In this document: positions 27,103 through 36,899 of the stretch, piece after piece
Numbering within the stretch: the stretch's first letter is position 1
How the letters are laid out: each line of letters opens with the position of its first letter
Origin: Vittaforma corneae ATCC 50505
Taxonomy: Eukaryota; Microsporidia; Nosematidae
DNA: 64,000 nt
Assembly: GCF_000231115.1 (NCBI RefSeq)
Contig: NW_006889842.1
Coordinates: forward strand, 1 to 64,000
Reading direction: 5' to 3'
The notes under the pieces: model-generated
The model's database searches: none
Told to the model about the DNA's origin: nothing
Seen by the model: the letters and a program-made list of their open reading frames with translations, nothing else
Position numbers and translations under genes: made by a program

Positions 27103-28575
27103 TTATTGAGCTTCATTTTCGACTGCCTGTTGCAGTTCATATGAATTCAGTTTTCTATTTTCCCTCTCGCGACTGAATAGCACTCTGTCTATAAGGCCAT
27201 ACTTTATAAAGCATATTGCAACTGTAGCAAGAGAGATTCCAAAGTTGATGAGGAATATCAATTTATAGACATTCTCTCTCTCCTCCGGGGCAGAATCTTT
27301 GGTCAACCTCGACTTGAACATATCTCCAAACAGATATCCACTGACCAGTGAGCCCATGGCAGCAAAGGTTCCTTGGTACATCATTTGGGAGGTGGCCTTA
27401 AGATGGGGTGGAGCAAGCTTTGGGGCTATATGGACCGACGATATGTGGATCATGCCAAAGTAGACTCCTCTCAACAGCTCAAAAAGACAGCTGAGACCAT
27501 AAACATGCTCATTAGACGATGATATCAGGTAATATGCAAGAAATCTGACCATCGATACAACCTGGGCAAGAATCAGAGGCCAAAAGTATCCGAGCCTGTC
27601 CAGAATCTTATCAGCTACAAACATCACTGCCATCTCAAAAACAATACCGAAGGTAGTCAATGTGCCAATAGGCTTACTATTGAAAACATTTACTAATGAT
27701 TTTATACCCGCAGGCCAGTGTTCGGGTAGATCGTACGGTTTAATTTTAAGGATATCCTTGTGAAACATACTCAGGTAAATTGTGAGAGCAGAACGAGTAA
27801 CGGCATTTGAGAAAATGATTAAAATGAAAAACATGAACTCCTTATTCCTGAAGAGCTCCATGAATGCAGCGTATTTACTGAAGCTATTTTGCGTTTCCTT
27901 GTGCTTGTTATGAGTATTTTCTTGTTCTAATACGACGTTCTTATTGTCATTTCCATTTGCTTGGACTGAATTTGTGCCTGTGCGAACAAAGAGCGTCACA
28001 CAAAGCGCAGCCAGGATGGTGATTATGACGTTATAGTGGATCAGATAGTCAAAGTCAAAAGCGCCATCACCATCTGCAGTACACCACTCGCAGAGATATG
28101 TTGCAAGAGACAGGGCGATCGTTCCCCACAGTCTTTGTTTTCCATATATCTTCGATCCAACTTCAGAGAAGCATTCGAGATACTCTATCATAATTTTGTC
28201 TAAAAGTGGAGCCTTAGGGTTATTAAACATAAGATAAAGAAGAATAAACACCCAAAACACAAGGGAATGTAGGCTCATCAGTGCATTAATGTAGAAGTGG
28301 AGAAAGACTACGGTGGATATGATGATCAAGGAGATGAGGATGGGCTTATACTTTTTGGTTCGATCAGAAAAATTGCCAATCAGAATATTGCTAAAAAAGG
28401 TTAGAAATTGGGTGTATCCAGTGAATTTTCCATAATTTTCCTCAGACACACCGAACTTATCCTTGGCAAAAGCAAATCTCAGCTGGTGGAAGCCATAAAA
28501 CTGCAAATTTACGACAAGGTAAATCAGCTTTGGTGCCAATAAAAACCTTGATTCAAGCTTTTTCAAGAATTTCAT
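27103..28575 (-). CDS. Major facilitator superfamily transporter
   Basis: A 490-residue polytopic transporter with about 12 helices and a central hydrophilic loop (about 220-245). KFGVSEENYGKFTGYTQFL and the loop IGNFSDRTKKYKP (MFS motif A position) occur in the first half. YGKQRLWGTIALSLATYL, typical of the LacY/MFSD6-like branch, follows helix 4. Substrate unknown; sugar or nucleoside-type uptake from the host is possible. The frame extends 18 codons upstream to a TTG, but TCCTGCCCTGAA right before the Met at 28575, with ATTTTTG further up, fixes the start. A copy of its last 78 bases is at 25290-25367. Confidence 0.85.
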   Translation of the reverse strand: MKFLKKLESRFLLAPKLIYLVVNLQFYGFHQLRFAFAKDKFGVSEENYGKFTGYTQFLTFFSNILIGNFSDRTKKYKPILISLIIISTVVFLHFYINALMSLHSLVFWVFILLYLMFNNPKAPLLDKIMIEYLECFSEVGSKIYGKQRLWGTIALSLATYLCEWCTADGDGAFDFDYLIHYNVIITILAALCVTLFVRTGTNSVQANGNDNKNVVLEQENTHNKHKETQNSFSKYAAFMELFRNKEFMFFILIIFSNAVTRSALTIYLSMFHKDILKIKPYDLPEHWPAGIKSLVNVFNSKPIGTLTTFGIVFEMAVMFVADKILDRLGYFWPLILAQVVSMVRFLAYYLISSSNEHVYGLSCLFELLRGVYFGMIHISSVHIAPKLAPPHLKATSQMMYQGTFAAMGSLVSGYLFGDMFKSRLTKDSAPEERENVYKLIFLINFGISLATVAICFIKYGLIDRVLFSRERENRKLNSYELQQAVENEAQ

Positions 28576-28910
28576 TTCAGGGCAGGACACAAAAATTAAA
28601 AATAAACAAATTAAATATTTACAAAACAATCAGCCACTCATGTGTAAATAAATGCATGAAACACAGGATAAAGGGTGGTTGGAGTATGCCATGTTATTTA
28701 TATCTAAGTTAGTAGTATGAAGGAGCCATGCTAGAAGGCCTTGACATGGCAATTTCACAGCCCAAACTTGTGCCAAGGCCATCCTTATAGCTTGTTGGAT
28801 GGCCTTTACTAAGCTCATTTATCGTTTCTATTTTATTTCGCATTTGCACTGTTACTTGTTTTGAGTCGTTTCAAAAATTCTTCATATTCTAGGATTTTTT
28901 CTAGCCCCAA
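28576..28910. other. Divergent intergenic region with structured element
   Basis: It separates two transporter genes read away from each other. A 62-codon minus-strand frame (28630-28818) lacks family features and is discounted. The region holds the hairpin at 28775-28806. Before the CTL start is CTAGCCCCAA (CCC signal). Confidence 0.4.
28775..28806. repeat. 10-bp perfect hairpin
   Basis: AAGGCCATCC (28775-28784) and GGATGGCCTT (28797-28806) are perfect arms with a 12-base loop. AAGGCCTTGACATGGC at about 28735-28750 can pair imperfectly with GTGCCAAGGCC at 28770-28780, so two alternative folds exist. It could be a regulatory RNA element or a small RNA. Confidence 0.45.
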
Positions 28911-30215
28911 ATGGAAAACGCTAATAAAAAACGAGAAAAACAATTTCATGACTCCTGGGCATTCATACTCTTTATGCTGCTCACAATCATCCTAAACACC
29001 ATCTACATCTTCAACACATCAAACTTTGTGGATGTGACTGTTAAGTTTTATAACGACTACAAACTTGGACAGCTTCTGCTTGGAAACTTGGTCTTCACAA
29101 TATCAATCATTGCATTTAGTCTAGTGTTGTGCTATTCGGTTCCAAAATTCCTCATAATTCTGAGCATTCTCCTTGTTCCGGCTGCATCCATCGCAGCATG
29201 GTTCTTTGGTGCAAAGGATTCCTCCTACTCAACCGTAGTAGGAACAGTATTGCTTATAATTAACCTCATCTTTATTTTAATAGTTTCAATTGTGATTCTC
29301 TCCCATCTTGACTATATTGCCAAAGTCATCTCCGTTGCTTCGCTGATCTTCTTTATGAATATTCTAGGAATACTTCTTGTTATAACGTTTGTAACCTCTA
29401 TCTTTGTGCTGCTCAGCATCCCTGCTCTTCTTGTTGACTCAACGGAGCCGATTATTCAGAATCTCAGATATCTTGAGATTCTCATGGCATCTTGGCAGTT
29501 CTTTATCGCTCTCTACTTTGTCCAGGTATTCATCTCCTCGATTATTGCTGCTGAGGTACAGAAAAGTGGGGATGTCTTTGGAGCTGCATTTACAAATAGC
29601 TGCTATGCCCTTGGGTCTATCTCCTATGGCGCACTGCTCGTTGCTATTGTTACCACTTTGCAGGCCATGATTCAAGATGCTCGTAGTAGAAATAGAGATA
29701 GGAATGAAAGGCCAAATCTCCTCCTTGCAATTACTGGAGCTATAGCAAGCCTTCTTCTTGATATTTTGGGTGATATTATCAAATTTGCAAATGCTATTGC
29801 CTTTCCATACCTAAGTGTTAATGGAACTAGCTATGAAGAGTCAGTTGCCAAGTCCTTCCAAATACTGACAAATTCTGGATTTGAGAAAGTTGCATCCATT
29901 TCTGGAGTAGGATTTGTGATATTTACAATGATGCTCTCTTTCTTTGGCTCGTCAATGCTATTCAACTACTATTTCTTCCTGAGTTATATTGGTCTCAGTG
30001 GAGATCCTACACAGAATATAATTGTTTCGATAGTCGTGACGGTGTTGTTTGGTTTTATATTTGGAATGGTGTTTAGTTTGTTGAGAGCAGCTGTTTTGGC
30101 TTTAATATATACCACAATTGCCATGCCAGATGAGACCAAGGAGTTTGATCCAGAGTTTGTTGAAATATTAAACGAGAAGAAAAGGCAATTTGAGCCAGCG
30201 GAGGCCAGTCACTAA
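28911..30215 (+). CDS. Choline transporter-like (CTL/PNS1 family) membrane protein
   Basis: A 434-residue protein with about ten helices. The family pattern is seen in the second half: GAAFTNSCYALGSISYGALL matches the LGSxAFGxLI segment. KFANAIAFPYLSVNGTSYEE corresponds to the RNAYxxxAIxGxxFC segment, followed by a SFQILTNSG stretch. A hydrophilic loop (about 256-272, RSRNRDRNERPN) lies between. The protein is compact, with a short acidic C-terminus. CTL proteins are linked to choline and other solute uptake, and the substrate here is unproven. CCCCAA precedes the ATG. Confidence 0.8.
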   Translation: MENANKKREKQFHDSWAFILFMLLTIILNTIYIFNTSNFVDVTVKFYNDYKLGQLLLGNLVFTISIIAFSLVLCYSVPKFLIILSILLVPAASIAAWFFGAKDSSYSTVVGTVLLIINLIFILIVSIVILSHLDYIAKVISVASLIFFMNILGILLVITFVTSIFVLLSIPALLVDSTEPIIQNLRYLEILMASWQFFIALYFVQVFISSIIAAEVQKSGDVFGAAFTNSCYALGSISYGALLVAIVTTLQAMIQDARSRNRDRNERPNLLLAITGAIASLLLDILGDIIKFANAIAFPYLSVNGTSYEESVAKSFQILTNSGFEKVASISGVGFVIFTMMLSFFGSSMLFNYYFFLSYIGLSGDPTQNIIVSIVVTVLFGFIFGMVFSLLRAAVLALIYTTIAMPDETKEFDPEFVEILNEKKRQFEPAEASH

Positions 30216-30441
30216 AACATTATTTAGTCATTGTTTTGTTGCGATACTGCATATATACTATTATGCTTGAATGAAAACTGGAGTTTAATTTTAATATCTT
30301 TACAAATAGTATTGGTCTATCTTATAATCCTTAGGAAAATGCAAAGATAATTTGGACGTCTAGCAAAGGTAAATTTTACAATAACTTAAGCGTATTATAT
30401 TAAAATAGGGCACTAGCATTTGATCTACAGATTTAATGGCA

Positions 30442-31722
30442 TTACAAAACAAATATGTAGACAACAACAGCTACTGAAACGGCTACTATACCTCCAGCAA
30501 CATACCATCCGTATGTAGAAACAGTGGTTGTAGTCTTAGCCTTGACTGCTGCTCTTCTCTTTGCTGGTACTTTCTTCTTCATAGTTTCTTCGCTCGAGCT
30601 ACTTGAACTTTCTTCACAAGCACTGCTGCTTTCAGGCTCAATTACTGGGCAGACATAATCGCAGACTGGCTCGTAACATTCGCCACTATACATATCAGAG
30701 AACATAGAGCATATTTCGACATTGACTCCAACATCGACAGTACAGCTTCTAGAATACCTGCAGATTTCACTGTTAACAACGGCACAAGTGCTAACTCCTG
30801 CAGCACAGAACTCAATCTTAGGTGTCTTGACCTGTTCGCAGTATGCAATAGTCTTAATGCAGCAGGTAATGAATGTGATGTATTCAACATATATATTAGA
30901 ATCGCAGATAGTTTTGGCACATGGTTCTTTGCATCTGAAGCAGGATCCAATCTCGTTGATAAATGCAGCCACAGCCATCTTGTTAACCTGGTTCTCAGGT
31001 ACACAAGTGGACACTGCAGACTTCTTGAAATGGCGGCGTAGGCGATGAAGTATAGACTGCTTGTTTGTGGGAAGTGTGTAAGATGTGGGAACAATGCCAG
31101 TAAATGGAGTAATACTAGCAGTGAAAGGATTGTTCTTAATCATGTCTGCTGAGTGACTGATAGAAAGTGCCTTTGTAGCAGCAGTGTAAGTATATGAAGC
31201 AGAATTGACATATCCAAGCTCAACGATAGTGACCACGGCACTTAAGTAGTTAGTTGGGCAGAGGAAAGTGTACACAAACTGGGTGGGTGATGTAGCAGCA
31301 AAAGTAGTGCCGTTAACTGAAGAGAGGACAGTGTGAACAAGCGGGATAAAAGGAGCCTTAATAGTATAATTCGGATTTACCGAGATCGAGACTTGCACAG
31401 TATCTCCAGGTTGGGGATATGTGCCTGGAGTAACTGGAGGCAACAGTTGGATGTAAAGAAACTTCTTGCCATTTGGACCAACTCTCTGGAAGAGATTGTA
31501 GTTAGCCTGAGGTGATGTGGCACTAGTGGCATCCTGAGAGACAGTGATAGTGTGTTTATCCAAAATGCGATTAGAAAGGTTGCTAGGTAGCGATATTCCT
31601 TGATGCAGAAGTGTTACAAATGGGCATGCAGTAAGATCACCGGGTGCTGGATTAGCAGGCGCAGTGCACAGAACGGACTGCACATTGAGTAAAGCAAGAG
31701 CCGAGGAAAATATAAATTTCAT
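30442..31722 (-). CDS. Secreted or membrane-anchored Cys-rich protein with processing site
   Basis: A 426-residue protein that I do not recognise. It has a signal peptide (MKFIFSSALALLNVQSVLC), then about 200 residues rich in Thr, Pro, Ser and Val with few charges (beta-rich, adhesin-like). A basic ILHRLRRHFKKS motif at about 225-236 fits subtilisin/kexin-type cleavage. A domain with about 22 Cys follows (CFRCKEPCAKTIC, then CCIKTIAYC, then CYEPVCDYVC). A Ser/Glu-rich spacer, a basic KKKVPAKRRAAVKAK stretch and a C-terminal helix (GGIVAVSVAVVVYIFVL) finish it. This suggests a type I surface or secretory-pathway protein cleaved into an N-terminal adhesive part and a Cys-rich anchored part. Exported spore or host-interface role is inference. 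No CCC signal is seen before the ATG. Confidence 0.65.
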   Translation of the reverse strand: MKFIFSSALALLNVQSVLCTAPANPAPGDLTACPFVTLLHQGISLPSNLSNRILDKHTITVSQDATSATSPQANYNLFQRVGPNGKKFLYIQLLPPVTPGTYPQPGDTVQVSISVNPNYTIKAPFIPLVHTVLSSVNGTTFAATSPTQFVYTFLCPTNYLSAVVTIVELGYVNSASYTYTAATKALSISHSADMIKNNPFTASITPFTGIVPTSYTLPTNKQSILHRLRRHFKKSAVSTCVPENQVNKMAVAAFINEIGSCFRCKEPCAKTICDSNIYVEYITFITCCIKTIAYCEQVKTPKIEFCAAGVSTCAVVNSEICRYSRSCTVDVGVNVEICSMFSDMYSGECYEPVCDYVCPVIEPESSSACEESSSSSSEETMKKKVPAKRRAAVKAKTTTTVSTYGWYVAGGIVAVSVAVVVYIFVL

Positions 31723-32426
31723 AGGGGTAGTGCAAGAAAAAAAATTAAATAGCCAATTAATTTCTATTTGTTTTGATTTTTATTAAAAATAAATTGATTA
31801 AAAATAGGTAAACAAATAAAAGGAGATGGACAATCAGTCAAACGAATATGTGTGTATATGATGGTATGATGTGAGGGTGTTTTGTAATAAGCTTAATATT
31901 TGGACATTTTGATGTGAGGGCAAAACCAGTGTATTTATGCTCGTATGAACAGGCAGAAGAGTCACAGTATTGTTGTTTGGCATTCTAATATTCAATTTTT
32001 ATATCATTGTTAATGCACCAGAGTACTGAGAAATTAATTGAAACTATGCGTCAATGGAGTGTTTTTAACTAAAATATTAAGCAATATTGTAGTAAGTACG
32101 TGGCAAGATATATCTTCGCTTGAATCTTGGGCTTTAAACAGCAACCATTTAAGCTGTGCTGCTATAATAGAAGTACTAAAGTGCCATTAATGCACTTTTG
32201 TGTTCAATAACAATGAATTAGCATTATATCTCTGAGCCAGAGACCAAAGTGCCAATGCATGTGTAGTAATGTTTAAACTAGAAAGAGATACAGAACACAA
32301 AGAAGCATGTCCTACGTCATAGCACGATGATAAATACTTATTTGCTTAGTATTTGCTGGCACACTTTGTGTCGTTCAGGTTACTTTTCCACCTGGAAATT
32401 CATTATTCAAACTTTTACATTCCCCA
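31723..32426. other. Long intergenic region
   Basis: No convincing ORF over about 700 bases. AAAGTGC (32178-32184) and GCACTTT (32192-32198) form a 7-bp stem with a 7-base loop, and another CAAAGTGCC follows at about 32247. The right end holds TTCCCCAATGG, the RLI1 initiator. Confidence 0.4.
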
Positions 32427-34245
32427 ATGGCGAAGAATGACGAAAAGGCAAGCTTGAAAAGATTGGCCATTGTTAACGATGACCTTTGCCGACCAACAGA
32501 GTGCTCTTTAGAATGCAAAAAGGCCTGTCCTGTAAACCGAATAGGAAAGGCGTGCATTACCATTGAGAAAAAGTCTAGAATATCAGAGGTGCTCTGTATC
32601 GGATGTGGCGCATGTGTTAAAAAGTGTCCCTTCAAAGCAATTACAATAATAAATCTGCCAACAGAACTAACAAAGGATTGCTCACATAGATACGGACCCA
32701 ACTCTTTCAAACTGCATAGACTTCCAATTCCGAAGCTGGGCAAAGTCTTGGGCTTGGTTGGTACAAATGGCATTGGGAAAAGTACTGCTTTGGAGATCCT
32801 AAGTGGAAAGCTCAAGCCGAATCTTGGGAATTTTGAGAAAGAGCCAGACTGGGCCGAAATCCTTAAAAACTATCGTGGATCGGAGCTGCATGGGTACTTC
32901 ACCAAACTCCTTGAGAATAAGATAGTCACATCTAACAAAGTTCAATACACAGACAAAGTGCCTAAAATTTTGAAGAAAAGATTTCAAAAGGAGGATTTGA
33001 CAGTTATTGAGGTTCTGAAGGCCATGGATGGCAGGGGAAGGATAGACTATTACATAGAAAAGATGTGCTTGGGAAATGTTCTGGATAGAAAACTAGACGA
33101 GCTTAGTGGAGGGGAGCTTCAAAGGTTTTGCATTGCATGTTGCATGCATGAAAAATGCCGATTGCTATGTCTTTGACGAGCCTACTTCATTTCTCGATGT
33201 GAAGCAGAGATTATCTGCAGCCAAGGAAATACGGAATATGGCTGAAGATAACAAGTATGTGCTTGTAGTTGAACACGATCTTGCGATCCTGGATCTTATG
33301 AGCGATTATGGATGTGTGCTGTATGGAATGAGTGGTGCATATGGTGTGATCACGGCTCCGCACACCATTAAGGCAGCCATTAACATATTTTTGGATGGGT
33401 TTATTCCTACTGAAAATATGAGATTTCGAGAACAGGCACTCAAGTTTAATATTCAGGAGATAGAAGAGGCAAGAAGTGACCAAAGGAATCAGTTTGAGTA
33501 TCCTGCAGTCACAAAGACCTATGAAGGCTTTAAGCTAAGTATTTCGGTAGGGCAGTTTTCACAATCTCAGATTATTGTGTTCCTAGGTGAGAATGGAATG
33601 GGAAAAAGCACTTTTGTCAATCTGATTGCTGGGCTGATAGAAAACGATGAAAAGGAAGCTTTTATAGGGTTTTCTGTTAGTTTAAAATCCCAGAAAATAC
33701 TTCCAAAACAAAAAGGCATGGTTAGAGACGTTTTCAATTCTAAGATACGAAGCGCTTTTGCAGACCAGGGCTTTCAAACTGAGGTAGTTCGGCCGCTAGG
33801 AATTGACTATCTATTAGACCAGGAAATAACCTCACTCAGCGGGGGAGAGCTCCAGAGGATAGCAATAATACTATGTCTAGGCCAAGAAGCTGACATTTAC
33901 TTATTTGACGAACCATCTGCATTCCTCGACTCTGATCAACGAATATGCGTAGCTAAAATTATTAAAAAGTTTATCTACAATAAAAAGAAAACAGCATTTG
34001 TGGTAGAACACGATTTGATTGTTGGGACCTATCTTGCCGACCGGGTAGTTGTATTTGAGGGAATGCCAGGGATTGAGAGCCGCGCTTCTGCACCTATGGA
34101 TCTGGCCGAAGGCATGAATCTGTTCTTGAAGAGCCTTGACGTAACCTTCAGAAGAGACCCTGAAAATTACAGGCCGAGAGTTAACAAGCCAGAGAGTGCC
34201 AAAGATAGAGAACAGAAAGAGTCCAACACTTACTTTTTCGTTTAA
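32427..34245 (+). CDS. RLI1: ABCE1/RLI1 ribosome-recycling ATPase, frameshifted
   Basis: A twin-ABC ATPase that splits ribosomes after termination and acts in initiation. It is essential in eukaryotes. Residues 10-70 bind two 4Fe-4S clusters (CSLECKKACPVNRIGKAC and LCIGCGACVKKCPFKAI). NBD1 has GTNGIGKST (about 112), YRGSELHGYF and LSGGELQRF. NBD2 has GENGMGKST, LSGGELQRIAI and YLFDEPSAFLDSDQR. The tail FRRDPENYRPRVNK is typical. The frame breaks at 33151-33155: five A's where four would join the two frames and restore normal spacing up to YVFDEPTSFLDVKQR. It is most likely a sequence error, since a broken RLI1 should be lethal. CCCC precedes the ATG. Confidence 0.93.
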
Positions 34246-34334
34246 ACAGCTAATAAAAACAATATCCTACAGTAATACTACCAACTCGCTTTACAACAGT
34301 CTAACAATACTATTTGTATTATAGTTTATTAATT

Positions 34335-35387
34335 TCACATAATGTTCTTTATCGACAGTCCTTGAATTTCAAATCCGGAAGATTCCTGATTTGTCAGAGG
34401 GGTGTCAATTTGGATGTTAACAAAATCAATCGTCTTCTCCTTTGAAAGGTACTCTTTCAAAATGACTAATATGCTTTCATACTCCCTCATACTGACGTGG
34501 TCTATGAGTATCTTAATTGACATGGCTGTTTTATTTACAGAAACACTCCAAACTTTTATGTCCATAATTTTGATTACTCTGTCCATCGCCAGTATCTTCT
34601 GCTTTATTTCTTCTACATTAAGATTTTCAGGTGCACCCTCTGACAATATTCTAATTGCATCCCTCACAATAAAGTATGTGGAAAACAACACGAGCCCAGC
34701 AAAAAAGACGGTGCACAAAACATCGGCTATTACAGCACTTGGAAAGAAAAAAATAATGACAGAGGCTATCAAAACACCGATGGATTGTATTATATCTCCT
34801 ATTACGTGGACATAGGTTGCTCTCATGTTCAAATTCTGCTTCTTTCTAATATGATTGCATTGGGCATGGGAATCGGAGTGGTTATGGTGTAGAACAAGCA
34901 TACAAAGAACATTCACAATCAATCCTGCGACTGCTATTGTCAGGAACGTTTTCCCGTCAATTTCTTTTGGATGCAGATACTTGTGTATTGACTCGGCTAT
35001 TAAATAAATGACAGCAGCCCAAATAAAGAATACTGAGAACAGCGCGCCGATGATCTCTGTTCTTTCGTAGCCAAACATCATTTTATTGTCGGGCATTCGC
35101 TTTGAGAGCCTTAGGGTAATGATACTAACTATGAATCCTGAAATGTCAACCAGAAGATGAAGAGAGTCGGCAAGAAGACTTAGACTTCCAGTTTTCAGAT
35201 GCCCCCACAGCTCTACAATCATAAATATGCAAATAAAAACGAACACTATTGATATTTTTTTGATGTCTCTATCGTGAGAGCAGAAATAGTGACTGGACTG
35301 GCGCGATTGGTGGCTTTTAGCGGATTCAACACTGTTTAGTAGACATGAGCTGTGATGTTCACAATCTTCTTTGCAGAGAGGATTCAT
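34335..35387 (-). CDS. Cation diffusion facilitator, zinc transporter (ZnT-like)
   Basis: A 350-residue proton-coupled metal exporter with six helices. The metal site signature is SLSLLADSLHLLVD with H77 and D81 in TM2, and HVIGD in TM5. The HxxxD pair in both helices is typical of zinc-selective members. A His-containing loop between TM4 and TM5 (HHNHSDSHAQCNH) and a His/Cys-rich N-terminus (CEHHSSC) may bind metal. The C-terminal cytosolic domain (ILSEGAPENLNVEEIKQKI, then VIKIMDIKVWSVS) is the ferredoxin-like dimer domain. It probably loads zinc into the secretory pathway or removes it from the cytosol. It is convergent with RLI1. Confidence 0.92.
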   Translation of the reverse strand: MNPLCKEDCEHHSSCLLNSVESAKSHQSRQSSHYFCSHDRDIKKISIVFVFICIFMIVELWGHLKTGSLSLLADSLHLLVDISGFIVSIITLRLSKRMPDNKMMFGYERTEIIGALFSVFFIWAAVIYLIAESIHKYLHPKEIDGKTFLTIAVAGLIVNVLCMLVLHHNHSDSHAQCNHIRKKQNLNMRATYVHVIGDIIQSIGVLIASVIIFFFPSAVIADVLCTVFFAGLVLFSTYFIVRDAIRILSEGAPENLNVEEIKQKILAMDRVIKIMDIKVWSVSVNKTAMSIKILIDHVSMREYESILVILKEYLSKEKTIDFVNIQIDTPLTNQESSGFEIQGLSIKNIM

Positions 35388-35707
35388 CTCTTATTAATGT
35401 TTCTATCTGAAGTAGTTTTAATTCGCATGTAAAACAAAACACAAAATTCGTGTTTCAGATTGTGCTCAGTGATTCATCCACTACAGGATGCCCCTAATGA
35501 TAAATTTATCACTTATTACAAATAGCTTAATGCTTATGGCAATGCAAACAACTTGATGCAAATGGCTTAGTGGGATGTAACGTATTAAAACAAGCACTAA
35601 GCTTTATATTAATATTGCCTACAACCAGACCGCTGCATTTTCATATGTCAAAATGTTATCAAATCTGCCATTAATTTTGCTTTTTACATTCAAAAATTTT
35701 ACAGCCG
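35388..35707. other. Divergent promoter region
   Basis: Non-coding. It contains TGTTTCA near 35453, a chance or background match to the lectin-gene element, and at its right end AAAAATTTTACAGCC, the initiator of the next gene. Confidence 0.4.
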
Positions 35708-36691
35708 ATGAAAAGCACATACTACGACTATCTGAGATCACTGACTAAAGAACAGCTAATAGATCTAATTTACAAACCGTATAAAAAACGCGGAGAATAC
35801 CCGGCAATCTCAAAGAGAAAGGTGGCACTGAGGCTGTCTTATCACGGCGAAAACTACAAGGGGGTTCAACACTACAAGCACTTAAAATCCGTCCACGACT
35901 GTCTGCAAAATGCGCTGAAAGTATCCGGAATAGGAGATGGCATAGTGTTCTGCGGAAGAACAGATGCAGGAGTAAGTGCCATAAACATGGTTGTGAGCGT
36001 TGAGGTTAACTCAAGACTAGAGAATCCGAATCGGTCATATCAGATCATAGAAAGCGACCATGAAGAGTATCCTTATGATGTGGCATTGAACATGCTGCTT
36101 CCAGACGACATAAGAATCACGGGATGGGCACCTGTGCCTGATAATTTCAATGCTAGGTATGACTGTATTCAAAGACATTACAAATATTTTTTTGCACTAG
36201 GCAGCTTGGATTTGAAAAAGATGGAAGAAGCAGTAGAGAAGATCTGTCAAATGGATGACTTTTACCATTTAAGTACACACTCCAATCCTAAAGCTATTTA
36301 CAAAAGAAAGATCAGTGAAATTAAAATACATAAAGTATCAATGCAAACGAGTCTAGTAAAGATGGGACTTACGAATAACGCTGGTGGCAATAGCTTTAGC
36401 TTAGACGATGATCTATACAGTCTTGATATCAAAGCAGGGGGATTTCTTCACAATATGGTCAGGAAGATATTTTGGGTGGTACAACGCTGCGGAAAAGGTA
36501 ATCCTTTTACTTTGAAAAACGTGGAGATTGCAGACTCAACGCCCCTTGTTTTTGTTGGTGCAAAGTATAGGGAAGACCTGAACTTTTTGGGAAATCGATA
36601 CAGCGAAGTACAGTTTCAAAGAGAAGCCAGTATCGCGAAGATTAGGGCTGCAGTATCTCAACTTAGATTGGACACATATAAATTAAAATAA
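35708..36691 (+). CDS. PUS3: tRNA pseudouridine synthase, PUS3/DEG1-like
   Basis: A TruA-family enzyme that converts uridines of tRNA (U38/U39 for PUS3) to pseudouridine. The catalytic Asp is in CGRTDAGVSA (D about 86). The family N-terminus RKVALRLSYHGENYKGVQ is present. PUS3 rather than PUS1 is suggested by EYPYDVALNMLLPDDIRIT and GWAPVPDNFNARYDCIQRHY, and by a short N-terminal helical stretch (LTKEQLIDLIYK) like that of DEG1. KAGGFLHNMVRKIFWVVQ is the conserved C-terminal motif. At 327 residues it is compact. AAAAATTTTACAGCCG precedes the ATG. Confidence 0.85.
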   Translation: MKSTYYDYLRSLTKEQLIDLIYKPYKKRGEYPAISKRKVALRLSYHGENYKGVQHYKHLKSVHDCLQNALKVSGIGDGIVFCGRTDAGVSAINMVVSVEVNSRLENPNRSYQIIESDHEEYPYDVALNMLLPDDIRITGWAPVPDNFNARYDCIQRHYKYFFALGSLDLKKMEEAVEKICQMDDFYHLSTHSNPKAIYKRKISEIKIHKVSMQTSLVKMGLTNNAGGNSFSLDDDLYSLDIKAGGFLHNMVRKIFWVVQRCGKGNPFTLKNVEIADSTPLVFVGAKYREDLNFLGNRYSEVQFQREASIAKIRAAVSQLRLDTYKLK

Positions 36692-36899
36692 AAATATATC
36701 AACAATGATATCGAAGTATGACAGGCTTCCGTAATGTACCATAACTTGTGCTTTAAATTTCATTCGTGCGTATGTTATCAGGCAAGCAAGATACTGCCAA
36801 TTTGTTTTTGATATCTGCTCAGGGTTCTACAGAATGCTCTTAAATTATTGAGCAGCTTTTTCTACATTTGTTATTTTGTTTTTAAATTTACACTTGCCC

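Larger units (their letters stand above)
25388..27180. repeat. Tandem duplication, copy B
   Basis: The second unit, continuous at its right end with the intact MFS gene, so its right boundary is probably the ancestral one. Relative to copy A it keeps about 29 extra bases near 27043-27072. These are flanked by a repeated TTTTATGCAT, as if copy A lost them by slippage between the direct repeats. Confidence 0.9.

Noticed and set aside
35453..35459. TGTTTCA before the zinc transporter
   Set aside because: A single unpaired site at a housekeeping gene. It is taken as background, and shows that the element alone is not specific.
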